A stretch of DNA of 7,325 bases from DASZZV01 sp035544835 (GCA_035544835.1 DASZZV010000040.1:1-7325), one strand, 5' to 3'; shown: positions 1 to 6,855, counted from the first letter of the stretch. Notes: generated from the sequence alone by a model not told the origin. Numbers and translations: made by a program.

Positions 1-447
1 GTCGCCGATGAGGGAAAGAAACGTGCTTGTCGTCCTGAGCCGCCGCGGCGAAGGATCTCCAGCGGCAGGATCTGAATTCAGATCGCTATATCTTGAGATC
101 CTTCGCTGCGGCTCAGGATGACAAGCTCCGGTAAAGCCGCGTAAATACTGGAAGTTTCTTAGAAGCCGCGGCGAAGGATCTCCAGCGGCAGGATCGAAAT
201 TCAGATCGCTATATCTTGAGATCCTTCGCTGCGGCTCAGGATGACAAGCTCGGGAAACCCGCGTAAATACTGGAGGTTCATCAGCAGCGTTGAGCGACGG
301 ATCTGGGTGGGGGCTCCTTACCCGCAGATTGGATCGATCGCGTCGGTCGAGAAAGGAGATCTCCAGGAGCGCATCGTTGCCATCCACCACGATGAGAATC
401 TCACCCAGCGGTGAGTCGATGACACTCGAGAAGTGTTCCCCACTCAT
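1..447 (-). CDS. ogt: Methylated-DNA--protein-cysteine methyltransferase (Ogt/AdaB), N-terminus, runs off left edge; repeat-interrupted
   Basis: This frame is open from an ATG at 447-445 to the left edge: 149 codons, no stop. The start overlaps the stop of the upstream glycosylase gene as ATGA, so translation is probably coupled. Residues 1-30 (MSGEHFSSVIDSPLGEILIV and what follows) match the N-terminal domain of O6-methylguanine-DNA methyltransferases, which transfer the alkyl group from O6-alkylguanine to their own cysteine. Homology may reach about residue 56 (PSLNAADE), where the family normally continues into an 'L..YF.G' segment. Here the frame instead enters two copies of a palindromic repeat, each giving a CHPEPQRRISRYSDLN-like peptide. 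The catalytic PCHR motif is not in the window. The gene may be a truncated pseudogene or may tolerate an in-frame repeat insertion; the missing sequence to the left would decide. Identification of the N-terminus is fairly confident; integrity is unknown. Confidence 0.72.
   Translation of the reverse strand, partial: MSGEHFSSVIDSPLGEILIVVDGNDALLEISFLDRRDRSNLRVRSPHPDPSLNAADEPPVFTRVSRACHPEPQRRISRYSDLNFDPAAGDPSPRLLRNFQYLRGFTGACHPEPQRRISRYSDLNSDPAAGDPSPRRLRTTSTFLSLIGD
42..156. repeat. Palindromic interspersed repeat, copy A
   Basis: This is a ~115-bp unit closely matching copy B at 165-278; the offset is 123 bp over most of its length, with a few substitutions and one single-base indel. The right arm (95-125) pairs with 26-59, just outside the unit's left end, as an imperfect inverted repeat of about 31 bp with a 3-nt bulge. 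The loop contains a perfect 16-bp palindrome at 69-84 (GATCTGAATTCAGATC). Its core, a 'CATCCTGAGCCGCAGCGAAGGATC'-type motif read on the minus strand, resembles short repeats scattered through many environmental genomes. It lies inside the ogt reading frame. Confidence 0.9.
165..278. repeat. Palindromic interspersed repeat, copy B
   Basis: This is the second copy of the unit at 42-156, in direct orientation. Its arms are 165-182 and 218-248. It lacks the outermost part of the left arm seen in copy A, and its loop palindrome is damaged by two substitutions near 196-198. Its right boundary (~278) is where the ogt reading frame stops resembling a methyltransferase. This suggests insertion there, followed by tandem duplication. 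Confidence 0.88.
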
Positions 448-1919
448 GATTCCGCTGCCCTGTTGAACATCCACAGATGAAAGGTGGCCAGGCTGCGATA
501 GGGAGCGAAGGTGCACATCAGCGTCGCCGTCTCAGCCGGCGATGGGCGATTCTTCAGCTCGAAGAATTTCTGGAGCCCGGAGCCGAGTCCGGTATCGCCG
601 GCCGGAACGCAATCTCCGAACCCACAACCTCGCATCATCACGTAGTTGGCCGACCACACCCCGACTCCGCGGATGCCCAGAAGCAGGTCGCGGACCGCCG
701 GTGCCCGCATCGACGGGAATCGCTCGACCTGGAGATCGCCGGCAGCGATCTTTCTCGAGACGTCAATTAGGTACTCGGCCTTCGATCGCGAGAACTGCAG
801 CTTTAACAACTGGCTGTAGTCGATCCCGGCGATCCGCGCAGGGTCGGGGTGAGCATAGAGTCCCTCGATTGGCGTACCCCACCGCTCCAGGACGGCACGC
901 CGCATCTTGAATGCGAAGGACAGATTGACCTGCTGGCCCACGATGGCCCAAAGCAGCGACTCGTAAACGGTTGCGGTGTGAGTGACACGGAGCCCGCTTC
1001 GATCTCCCATCAGCGCGCCCATTCCAGCTTTTCGCAACATCGACTCGAAAGGCCCGGGATCGCTGCGCAATCCCAGCACGCGAAGAATCATGCGATGCGC
1101 CAGCGCCATCGCATCGGCGGACAACCGCGGCGAGGAAATGATCGAACAGCGCGCCTCTTTCTGGCCGAGCTCTATCTGAAGAAGAGCTGGTGTCCCACCC
1201 ACCATGACCGCCTTCTCCATGACCCTTCCGGTGAGGCGTTCGGAGACACTCGACGGATCACGGCCAAAGGACTGAATCGTCAGGTCGGCCCGATAGCTCG
1301 ACGGCAACTTCAGAGCGAACGTGCTGCGTCTGCCGAGGGCGCGGTACTCGGCAGGAGTGAGGCGCTGGTGACGATTGAAGTTCGCATGGAAGGCCGAAGG
1401 GCTCTCGAAGCCGGCGGCAGCAGCGACATCGAGCAGCGATCGCCTGGTGTGCAGCAACTGTTTCGAGGCGTGCTCGATGCGATGATCACGAAGAAACATC
1501 GCCGGCGTGGTGTGGTAGTGAGCACGGAAAAGCTCGTGGAGTTTGGAGGTACCGACTCCGCTCCGGCCGACGAGATCCGCAACCGATGAAAACGCCGCCG
1601 GACCCTTATCCACCTCGGCCACGAGACTTTCCATCAGGTCGGCGTCTGGATCGTACTTTCGAAAGTAGTCATCGGGCCGGCATCGCCGGCAGGCCCGAAG
1701 ACCGGCCTGGCGAGCTTCGGCTTCAGTCCTGAAGAAGCGGATGTTTGACGGGTTCGGCTTTCTGGCGGGGCAGGAGGCGATGCAGTAGATGCCGGTCGTC
1801 ACCACGCCCGTAAGGAAACGACCATCGAATGCGGCATCTCTGGCCAGAGAGCGGTCCATCATCACCTCTGTTGAGAGATCGTCTGACCCACTGGAAAGAG
1901 AGCCTGTCGCCTTAATCAT
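444..1919 (-). CDS. alkA: Ada-type regulator / DNA-3-methyladenine glycosylase II fusion (AlkA)
   Basis: This 491-residue protein combines an alkylation sensor-regulator with a base-excision repair glycosylase. Residues ~21-85 form an Ada metal-binding domain. Cysteines 46, 50, 77 and 80 have exactly the spacing of E. coli Ada C38/C42/C69/C72, so C46 should be the methyl-phosphotriester acceptor. Residues ~92-195 are an AraC-type double helix-turn-helix. Residues ~203-490 are AlkA-like, with an HhH-GPD hairpin (GIRGVGVWSANY, 415-426) and a probable catalytic Asp at 442 (VPAGDTGL). The glycosylase part should remove 3-methyladenine and related lesions. Total length and architecture match the M. 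tuberculosis Ada-AlkA fusion, which is also followed by ogt. By analogy, methylated C46 may activate its own operon. The listed ATG has no clear ribosome site; starts at residues 20-21 (1862 or 1859), behind GAGGTGAT, fit the family better. Confidence 0.95.
   Translation of the reverse strand: MIKATGSLSSGSDDLSTEVMMDRSLARDAAFDGRFLTGVVTTGIYCIASCPARKPNPSNIRFFRTEAEARQAGLRACRRCRPDDYFRKYDPDADLMESLVAEVDKGPAAFSSVADLVGRSGVGTSKLHELFRAHYHTTPAMFLRDHRIEHASKQLLHTRRSLLDVAAAAGFESPSAFHANFNRHQRLTPAEYRALGRRSTFALKLPSSYRADLTIQSFGRDPSSVSERLTGRVMEKAVMVGGTPALLQIELGQKEARCSIISSPRLSADAMALAHRMILRVLGLRSDPGPFESMLRKAGMGALMGDRSGLRVTHTATVYESLLWAIVGQQVNLSFAFKMRRAVLERWGTPIEGLYAHPDPARIAGIDYSQLLKLQFSRSKAEYLIDVSRKIAAGDLQVERFPSMRAPAVRDLLLGIRGVGVWSANYVMMRGCGFGDCVPAGDTGLGSGLQKFFELKNRPSPAETATLMCTFAPYRSLATFHLWMFNRAAES
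1861..1868 (-). promoter_or_regulatory. Shine-Dalgarno favouring an internal alkA start
   Basis: On the minus strand GAGGTGAT, complementary to the 16S rRNA tail, overlaps the Met20 ATG and lies immediately before Met21 (ATG at 1859-1857), with 5 nt between GAGG and that codon. No comparable site precedes the ATG at 1919. Ada domains normally begin about 15-20 residues before the 'DARFDG'-like motif, here at 29-33, which agrees with a start at Met20 or Met21. Confidence 0.6.
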
Positions 1920-2046
1920 GATCCAGGGATTCTACGACTGCTCTGCCAGGGGCTCGTCCTGATTTCTCCGTTCGAATTCGGTGATTCGGTGTCGAAATTG
2001 CAGCATCCGGCCTGCCCGCATTTTCTCACTGGGTTCATGCGGACCA

Positions 2047-2054
2047 GAGGAGGG
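2047..2054 (+). promoter_or_regulatory. Ribosome binding site of the DUF4287 gene
   Basis: GAGGAGGG lies 5 nt before the ATG at 2060. It is a near-perfect Shine-Dalgarno and fixes the start. The 140-bp gap between this gene and the divergent alkA shows no clear promoter boxes to me. Confidence 0.8.
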
Positions 2055-2059
2055 ACACA

Positions 2060-2674
2060 ATGCCGCTATCACCACGGGAGATGAAGGCCGCGATCCTTCG
2101 GAACCTCCAGCAGAATACCGGACGGGACCTCGATGAATGGAAGCAGATCATCCGGTCGCGAAACACCAACGATCGCCGCGAGCTGGTGAGCTGGCTCAAA
2201 CGCGACCACGGTCTTGGTCAGGTCACCGCCGGCTACCTGGCTGGCGAGGCAGCAGCGCCGCCGGGACGTGTTGACCCAACTGACGAAGACCTCATCGCGG
2301 CCCAGTATGAAGGCGTAAGGATGCAACTTCGCGGCATTCTCGACGAGGTGACCCGACAGGCCACCAGACTCGGCGAGGACGTCGTGGTGTACGCGACGAA
2401 AAACTACGTATCCTTTCGCCGAGTCAGGCAATTCGCCGTCGTGAAGCCAGCTGGATCGACCGGCGTCGATCTATGCCTCGTGCTTCCGACCGCGCACGCC
2501 GGTCATCGCCTTCATGCCGCCACTTCGCGTCCCAACGATCGCATCACGCACACCGTCAGCCTCACTTCGGCAGGAGACGTTGATACGGAAGTCGTCGACT
2601 GGATTCGGACCGCCTACGATCAGGATGGAGAGAGGCGCCGCGGCGCGCGATCGAGCCGGGCTCGCGTTCAGTGA
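2060..2674 (+). CDS. DUF4287 and DUF5655 domain protein
   Basis: This is a 204-residue soluble protein of unknown function with no signal peptide or membrane segment. Residues ~8-62 fit the DUF4287 pattern: 'NTGRDLDEWKQII', then 'ELVSWLKRDHGLGQVTAGYLAG', a short helical domain with a conserved W and a HGLG turn. Residues ~75-187 fit DUF5655, with 'YATKNYVSFRRVRQFAVVKP' (111-130) followed by an alternating strand ('VDLCLVLP') and a late 'DVDTEVVDWIRTAYDQ' helix. The pairing of these two domains in ~200 residues is common in bacteria, usually as a lone gene. The last 14 residues are Arg-rich and probably disordered. The start is well supported by a strong ribosome site. The gene is divergent from alkA and convergent with the esterase gene, so it is probably monocistronic. 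Family recognition is good; the biochemical role is not known. Confidence 0.88.
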   Translation: MPLSPREMKAAILRNLQQNTGRDLDEWKQIIRSRNTNDRRELVSWLKRDHGLGQVTAGYLAGEAAAPPGRVDPTDEDLIAAQYEGVRMQLRGILDEVTRQATRLGEDVVVYATKNYVSFRRVRQFAVVKPAGSTGVDLCLVLPTAHAGHRLHAATSRPNDRITHTVSLTSAGDVDTEVVDWIRTAYDQDGERRRGARSSRARVQ

Positions 2675-2764
2675 GGACGAGAATCGAATTGTAAATGTTG
2701 AATTGTGAAATGGTCGTCCAATTCACAATTCAACATTCAAAATTCACAATTCGATTCTCGTCCT
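2674..2764. repeat. Long AT-rich inverted repeat between convergent genes; possible bidirectional terminator
   Basis: The outer arms 2674-2692 and 2746-2764 are perfectly complementary over 19 bp. The inner arms 2694-2709 and 2722-2737 are perfectly complementary over 16 bp around a 12-nt loop (2710-2721). The right side carries about 8 extra unpaired bases (2738-2745). The left arm begins on the last base of the upstream stop codon. An RNA hairpin here could end transcription of both convergent genes, but there is no clean U-tract. The AATTGTGAA/TTCACAATT motif repeated within it suggests a small mobile palindromic element. Confidence 0.8.
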
Positions 2765-2799
2765 TCTTACGAGCACGCGACTGGAAGCCGCCTTGACCG

Positions 2800-3636
2800 T
2801 CACGACATACGATCGATGAAATAGGGCAGCATCTTTCTCCACCATGGCCAGTCATGATCGACGTCGTGTCCCCAGACATCGAGCGTGTGGCGGATTCCCT
2901 TGTTGGAGAGAGTGCTCGAGAAGCGGCGTGAAGCGTCAGGAACCTCGTATGCCCCCTGTCCGGTGACGATATTGATGCTGCAGTGATGTTGCAGAATCGT
3001 CAAAGCCTCACCCTGCATTTGAGGCACGTACCAGGCGGGGTTATTGAAGTAACAGTTGTCATCGCTGTACCCCTTCAGATAGTCGTGCTCGAGGTCGTAG
3101 AATCCGCTCATGGCGATGACCGCGTCGAACACGTCAGGCCGGCGGCACAGCGTGTTCATGGCGTGGAAGGCACCGAAGCTCGCGCCTGTCGTGGCGATCC
3201 TGGCGCGCCCGTCCCCGACGTTATGACGGATGTAGGGGACGACCTCTTCTTCGATGTACCTTGAATACAGAGCCTGTCTTCGCGCCTGTTCCTGCACTGG
3301 GACCTTCCGATCCATCCAGGCCATCCTGTTGATGCTGTCGATGGAGAAGACTCGCACGCGACCCTGCATGATCGCCGGCTCGATTGCTTTGATGAGAAAG
3401 AAGCGTTCGTTCTCCAGAAAGTCAGCCGCCGCGGTTGGAAAGAGCAGCAGAGGATGGCCGGAATAACCATAGGTGACGATCGGCATGGGCACCCCGAGAA
3501 TGGGGCTGTGCCATCCATCGATACGGCGAGGCATGCGGGGATCTACGTATTCGAGAGCCATAAGTCTTGAGGTCTCCTGAAGAGGTCGTTGGAGTGGATC
3601 GGTCCCGCTTTCTATCATGCTTTGATGCATCGTCAT
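2800..3636 (-). CDS. Alpha/beta-hydrolase, esterase D-like family (putative esterase, PF00756 type)
   Basis: This is a 278-residue hydrolase of the esterase D / S-formylglutathione hydrolase-like superfamily. The nucleophile elbow is GASFG at 151-155 (Ser153). The catalytic His is most likely His261 in the C-terminal motif WGHDVDHDWPWWRKMLPYF (255-273), typical of this esterase subfamily. The acid is probably Glu231 or Asp234 after 'IVTGQG'. An N-terminal strand set ('GWHSPILGVPMPIVTYGYSG', then 'LLLFPT') matches family members of ~240-250 residues. Those usually begin close to the 'GWHSPILG' segment, so translation may really start at Met26 (ATG 3561-3559) with AGGAG 12 nt upstream. The ATG at 3636 has no visible ribosome site. 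No signal peptide is seen, so it is probably cytoplasmic. The substrate is not predictable. The gene is divergent from the cyclase gene and convergent with the DUF4287 gene, so it probably stands alone. Confidence 0.88.
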   Translation of the reverse strand: MTMHQSMIESGTDPLQRPLQETSRLMALEYVDPRMPRRIDGWHSPILGVPMPIVTYGYSGHPLLLFPTAAADFLENERFFLIKAIEPAIMQGRVRVFSIDSINRMAWMDRKVPVQEQARRQALYSRYIEEEVVPYIRHNVGDGRARIATTGASFGAFHAMNTLCRRPDVFDAVIAMSGFYDLEHDYLKGYSDDNCYFNNPAWYVPQMQGEALTILQHHCSINIVTGQGAYEVPDASRRFSSTLSNKGIRHTLDVWGHDVDHDWPWWRKMLPYFIDRMS

Positions 3637-3739
3637 CGCAGAAATCGCGGACTCGGTCTATCCTGAAGGGGTAGATGGAATCCATTCGCGGCACCGCGCA
3701 GAGCGCATCGATACCCTCGGGCTTCTTCGCGCAAGGGTC

Positions 3740-6499
3740 GTGGCGCCCTGCGCGCCCCTGCGACGACATGCCAATGGATCCAGGGGCGAGCTGAATCTTC
3801 ACGTGAAGAATAATCCTTCAAAGAAGCTGCACCGCCGGCTTGTCTGGATCTACATCGAGGGATCGCTGGCCGCCGTAACCGTGGTCTTCTTCCTCGTGGT
3901 CATCGGTCTCGAGCTTTCATGGGCGCAGCTCGGCTACATTCTCTCGCTCACCCCGCTGGCCGTCGCTCTCTACATCCTTCCCGACATCTACATGATCAAC
4001 CGTCACTACCGTCCTATCGGTGAGGTGCTGGAGGTTCTGGAACGAGGGGATAAACCGACCGAGGAAGCCCTTTCGGCGGCGACGATCCGGGCCCTGAATC
4101 TCCCCTTCCTGACCTTCACCAGAGTGACGTTATTTCACGGGCCGGCCGCGGCAATCTCCACCGTCATCGCCATGGTCCTCGGCAACGTACTTTTTGGGGC
4201 CGGACTTCACACCTGGCAGATTCTCATCTTCTTCACCATCGTTCTCTGCTTCGCCTCTCCGACGCACGCCATGTTCGAGTTCTTCGCCGCGTCGAGAGCA
4301 ATCGCACCAGTCACCGAGCGGTTGTCGTCATTCGGCGGACTCTCGCGCGACCAGCTGTCGCGACTCAAGTCGACGAGCCTTCGCAACAAGCTTCTCTATC
4401 TGTCGCTCTTCGTGACGGCGCTTCCCCTGCTCTTCTTTGCCGTCTCCATCATCTTCAAGGTCAACGTCCTCCTCGCGAACCTCGGTGTCCATGCGCAGCG
4501 TGGCGAGGTCTTGCCGCTGTGGATCTGGCTCTTCGGGGTCGTCGCAGTCTGCATGAGCGGCGCTCTGGTGATGTCGGTGCTCACGGCGTCCGAAGTATCA
4601 CGGTCGGCGGCGAAATTGATCGAGGCAATGAACCAGGTAGAGCAGGGAGACCTGAGCGTCAGGCTCTCAGTCACCGGAACCGACGAGTACGCCAACCTTT
4701 TCCGCGGATTCAACTTCATGACAGAGGGATTGCGGGAAGAGGTTCGGATCCTGGAGATGAGCCAGGACCTCATGGGCGAGCTGCACCTCGACGTTCTCCT
4801 CGAGCGGATCATCCGGGCCTCGACGCAGTTGCTCGACGCGGACCGCAGTACTCTGTTCGTTTATGACGCACCTACCGATCAGCTCTTCTCCCGCTTCGCG
4901 CAAGGTCTGAACACCCGGGAGATTCCTCTCGCCGAGGCCGAGACCGAGCGACGTCCGCGGGAGATCCGCTTCCCCGCCAGCGACGGGATCGCCGGCTCGG
5001 TCTTCCGCACCGGTCGGACCGAAAACATCGCCGATGCCTACACCGATCCTCGGTTCAACCAGGACGTCGATCGCAAAACCGGCTATCGCACCAGCAGCAT
5101 TCTGGCCATGCCGATTGTCAACAAAGCGGGACAGCGTATCGGTGTGACGGAAGTCCTCAACAAGCGTGGTGGCCGCTTCACGGCCAAGGATGAAACGCGG
5201 CTGCGTAGTTTCACGGCCCAGATTGCCATCGCTCTCGAAAATGCCAAGCTCTTCGACGACGTTCTGCGGATGAAGAATTACAACGACAGCATTCTCCGCA
5301 GCTCCTCGAACGGAATCATCACCGTCGACACGAAACGAATCGTGGCCACGATCAACCCCGCCGCTTCTTCGATTCTGGCCATGCACTCCTCGAGCGTCAT
5401 TGGAAAGACGCTGGAAGAGGTCGTGGGTACTGAGAACGGCTGGCTGGCCGCGACGATCGACAAAGTCGCCGCGACCGGACAGATCGACCTCGCCGTCGAC
5501 GCCGACCTCCTACTGGATGGCGGCAAGAGGGTTTCCGTGAACGTAACGACCGTTCCCCTGATCGACATCAACCAGGAAAATCTGGGATCGATGCTCATCC
5601 TCGAAGACATCACCAGCGAGAAGCGCGTCAAGAGCACGATGTCTCGATACATGAGCAAGGAAGTCGCCGATCAGCTTCTGGAGTCGGGTGAAGCGATGCT
5701 GGCCGGTAAGGCCCAGAAGATCAGCATTCTCTTCTCGGACATCCGGAACTTCACGACGATCTCCGAGGCCATTGGCGCGCGGGAAACAGTCTCGATGCTC
5801 AACGATTACTTCGGGGAGATGGTGGACGTGATCTTCCGCCACCAGGGAATCCTCGACAAGTACATCGGCGACGCCATCATGGCGCTCTTCGGCGCTCCTT
5901 TCGCGCGTGTCGACGACGCCGATCACGCCCTGGCCACCGCCAACGAGATGATGGTCACTCTGCGTGAGGTGAATCGGCGGCGGATGGAGAGCGGCAAAGC
6001 GCCGATCGGGATCGGCATCGGCGTCGCCACCGGCGAAGCAGTCATCGGAAGCATCGGCTCACCCAAGCGAATGGAGTACACGGCCATCGGCGACAGCGTG
6101 AATCTGGCGTCACGCCTCGAGAGTGCCACCAAGGTTTACGGAGTGAGCATTCTCCTGAGCGAACATACCGTCCGAGATCTTCACACCAGGACCCCGATTC
6201 GCGAGATCGACCTGCTACGCGTCAAAGGCAAGGACAAACCGGTTGGGGTATACGAGGCACTGGGCCACCACTCCGAGGAGACCTTTCCGAACATGGCTCG
6301 CGTTCTGGAGGAGTACGAGACGGGACTGGCGCTCTACAAAGAGCGCGACTGGAGCGGTGCCACGGCCAGATTCGAGAAGGCGCTAGGTTTCAACGCCGCC
6401 GATAAACCCTCGCAGATCTATCTCGACCGCGCGAACTACTACGCACAGAACCCGCCGGAGGCTGAGTGGGATCGGGTTTGGAAACTGACCGAGAAGTAA
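3740..6499 (+). CDS. Membrane-bound class III adenylate cyclase with HAMP, GAF, PAS and TPR-like regions
   Basis: This 919-residue sensor protein should make cAMP from ATP in the cytoplasm. Six hydrophobic segments lie at about 34-57, 62-86, 121-152, 158-178, 216-240 and 258-282. They are followed by HAMP (~283-335, 'VEQGDLSVRLSVTGTDEYANL'), GAF (~347-505), PAS-like (~508-628) and the cyclase domain (~655-840). Catalytic residues are complete: metal ligands Asp667 (FSDIRNF) and Asp711 (KYIGDAIMALFG), purine-selecting Lys707 and Thr781 (EYTAIGDSVNLASRLES), and transition-state Asn788 and Arg792. The Lys/Thr pair is typical of class IIIb adenylate cyclases, some of which respond to bicarbonate. 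Residues ~846-910 form a short TPR-like tail ('YKERDWSGATARFEKAL') often seen on such cyclases. The start is a GTG; a second in-frame GTG at 3803 would drop 21 atypical residues and is equally plausible. No partner gene is adjacent. Confidence 0.94.
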   Translation: MAPCAPLRRHANGSRGELNLHVKNNPSKKLHRRLVWIYIEGSLAAVTVVFFLVVIGLELSWAQLGYILSLTPLAVALYILPDIYMINRHYRPIGEVLEVLERGDKPTEEALSAATIRALNLPFLTFTRVTLFHGPAAAISTVIAMVLGNVLFGAGLHTWQILIFFTIVLCFASPTHAMFEFFAASRAIAPVTERLSSFGGLSRDQLSRLKSTSLRNKLLYLSLFVTALPLLFFAVSIIFKVNVLLANLGVHAQRGEVLPLWIWLFGVVAVCMSGALVMSVLTASEVSRSAAKLIEAMNQVEQGDLSVRLSVTGTDEYANLFRGFNFMTEGLREEVRILEMSQDLMGELHLDVLLERIIRASTQLLDADRSTLFVYDAPTDQLFSRFAQGLNTREIPLAEAETERRPREIRFPASDGIAGSVFRTGRTENIADAYTDPRFNQDVDRKTGYRTSSILAMPIVNKAGQRIGVTEVLNKRGGRFTAKDETRLRSFTAQIAIALENAKLFDDVLRMKNYNDSILRSSSNGIITVDTKRIVATINPAASSILAMHSSSVIGKTLEEVVGTENGWLAATIDKVAATGQIDLAVDADLLLDGGKRVSVNVTTVPLIDINQENLGSMLILEDITSEKRVKSTMSRYMSKEVADQLLESGEAMLAGKAQKISILFSDIRNFTTISEAIGARETVSMLNDYFGEMVDVIFRHQGILDKYIGDAIMALFGAPFARVDDADHALATANEMMVTLREVNRRRMESGKAPIGIGIGVATGEAVIGSIGSPKRMEYTAIGDSVNLASRLESATKVYGVSILLSEHTVRDLHTRTPIREIDLLRVKGKDKPVGVYEALGHHSEETFPNMARVLEEYETGLALYKERDWSGATARFEKALGFNAADKPSQIYLDRANYYAQNPPEAEWDRVWKLTEK

Positions 6500-6508
6500 T
6501 TTCTCTGC

Positions 6509-6646
6509 TCAGCGCGTGATGCGCGGGCCGGCCCAGATCAGGCGCACGTCGTAAGAGCGAAGAGCGCGGTCTGCCGTCATGATCGGCAGACCCTCAATAC
6601 GACTCTGGCAGATGAGAACGTCTGGGGATCGCAAGCTGTATCGAAG
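6509..6646 (-). pseudogene. vapC: VapC/PIN-domain toxin, C-terminal remnant
   Basis: A 45-codon open stretch ending in TGA at 6511-6509 reads 'PDVLICQSRIEGLPIMTADR', then 'ALRSYDVRLIWAG'. This matches the C-terminal third of PIN-domain ribonuclease toxins (family pattern 'DRLLIAQA..EGLP.VTAD....Y.V..IW'), including the conserved acidic Asp of the TAD motif. Similarity begins at about 6625; the codons before it belong to the antitoxin DNA read in another frame. No start codon or N-terminal two thirds remains, so it cannot be an active nuclease. It converges on the cyclase gene, whose stop lies 9 nt away. Confidence 0.78.
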
Positions 6647-6831
6647 TCGGCTGCAATCGTGATCTTCCCTCTTTCGGAGCCGGGGACGCGTCCGGTAATG
6701 GACCTGGCGATCGGAACAATCTTCGCGATCGGCCTGCCAGCCCGGGCAATGACGATTTCCTCCCCCTCGATCACCTTAGCCAGAAGCCGGTAAAGGTGCG
6801 TCCTAGCTTCTTGGATGTTGACTTCGATCAT
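6577..6831 (-). CDS. Phd/YefM-type antitoxin, C-terminus replaced by out-of-frame toxin sequence
   Basis: Of 84 residues, 1-65 are a good Phd/YefM antitoxin: 'MIEVNIQEARTHLYRLLAKV' forms the N-terminal DNA-binding dimer domain, followed by 'GEEIVIARAGRPIAKIVPI' and the linker 'PGSERGKITIAADFDT'. Intact relatives continue after 'DFD' with a toxin-neutralising segment of the 'PLPEDLL..F.G' type. Here residues 66-84 ('ACDPQTFSSA', then 'RVVLRVCRS') bear no resemblance to that, because they are the vapC remnant read in the wrong frame. The toxin-binding tail is therefore lost, while the repressor half may still bind the palindrome over its start codon. This is known architecture for autoregulated toxin-antitoxin operons; activity of this relic is inference. 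The start at ATG 6831 has only a weak AGG upstream. Confidence 0.85.
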   Translation of the reverse strand: MIEVNIQEARTHLYRLLAKVIEGEEIVIARAGRPIAKIVPIARSITGRVPGSERGKITIAADFDTACDPQTFSSARVVLRVCRS

Positions 6832-6855
6832 GACCTAGTCAACAGACTAAGTCAT
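6830..6855. promoter_or_regulatory. Probable antitoxin operator (inverted repeat over the start codon)
   Basis: Arms ATGACCTAGTC (6830-6840) and GACTAAGTCAT (6845-6855) are complementary over 11 bp with one mismatch, around the 4-nt spacer AACA. The repeat covers the antitoxin ATG, the usual place for the palindrome bound by Phd/VapB-type antitoxins when they repress their own operon. Binding is inferred from position and symmetry. Confidence 0.65.

Noticed and set aside
42..278. Insertion sequence or transposase fragment
   Set aside because: Neither strand of the two repeat copies shows a transposase domain; the units are too short and carry only palindromes.
849..1589. A 246-codon plus-strand open frame opposite alkA
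   Set aside because: It lies antisense to a protein with clear Ada, AraC and AlkA motifs, shows no recognisable domain and has no ribosome site; it is a high-GC shadow.
3637..3739. Promoter or operator between the divergent esterase and cyclase genes
   Set aside because: Only a 5-bp palindrome near 3674-3684 was visible and no paired -35/-10 boxes with good spacing; too weak to report.
4667..5386. A 239-codon minus-strand open frame inside the cyclase gene
   Set aside because: It overlaps the GAF and PAS coding region on the opposite strand, and its translation is a Gly/Val/Asp-rich mirror of the real codons with no family resemblance.
6512..6534. Terminator for the cyclase gene (GCGC and GGGCCGGCCC palindromes after its stop)
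   Set aside because: The stems are short, no T-run follows, and the bases are explained as the tail codons of the vapC remnant.
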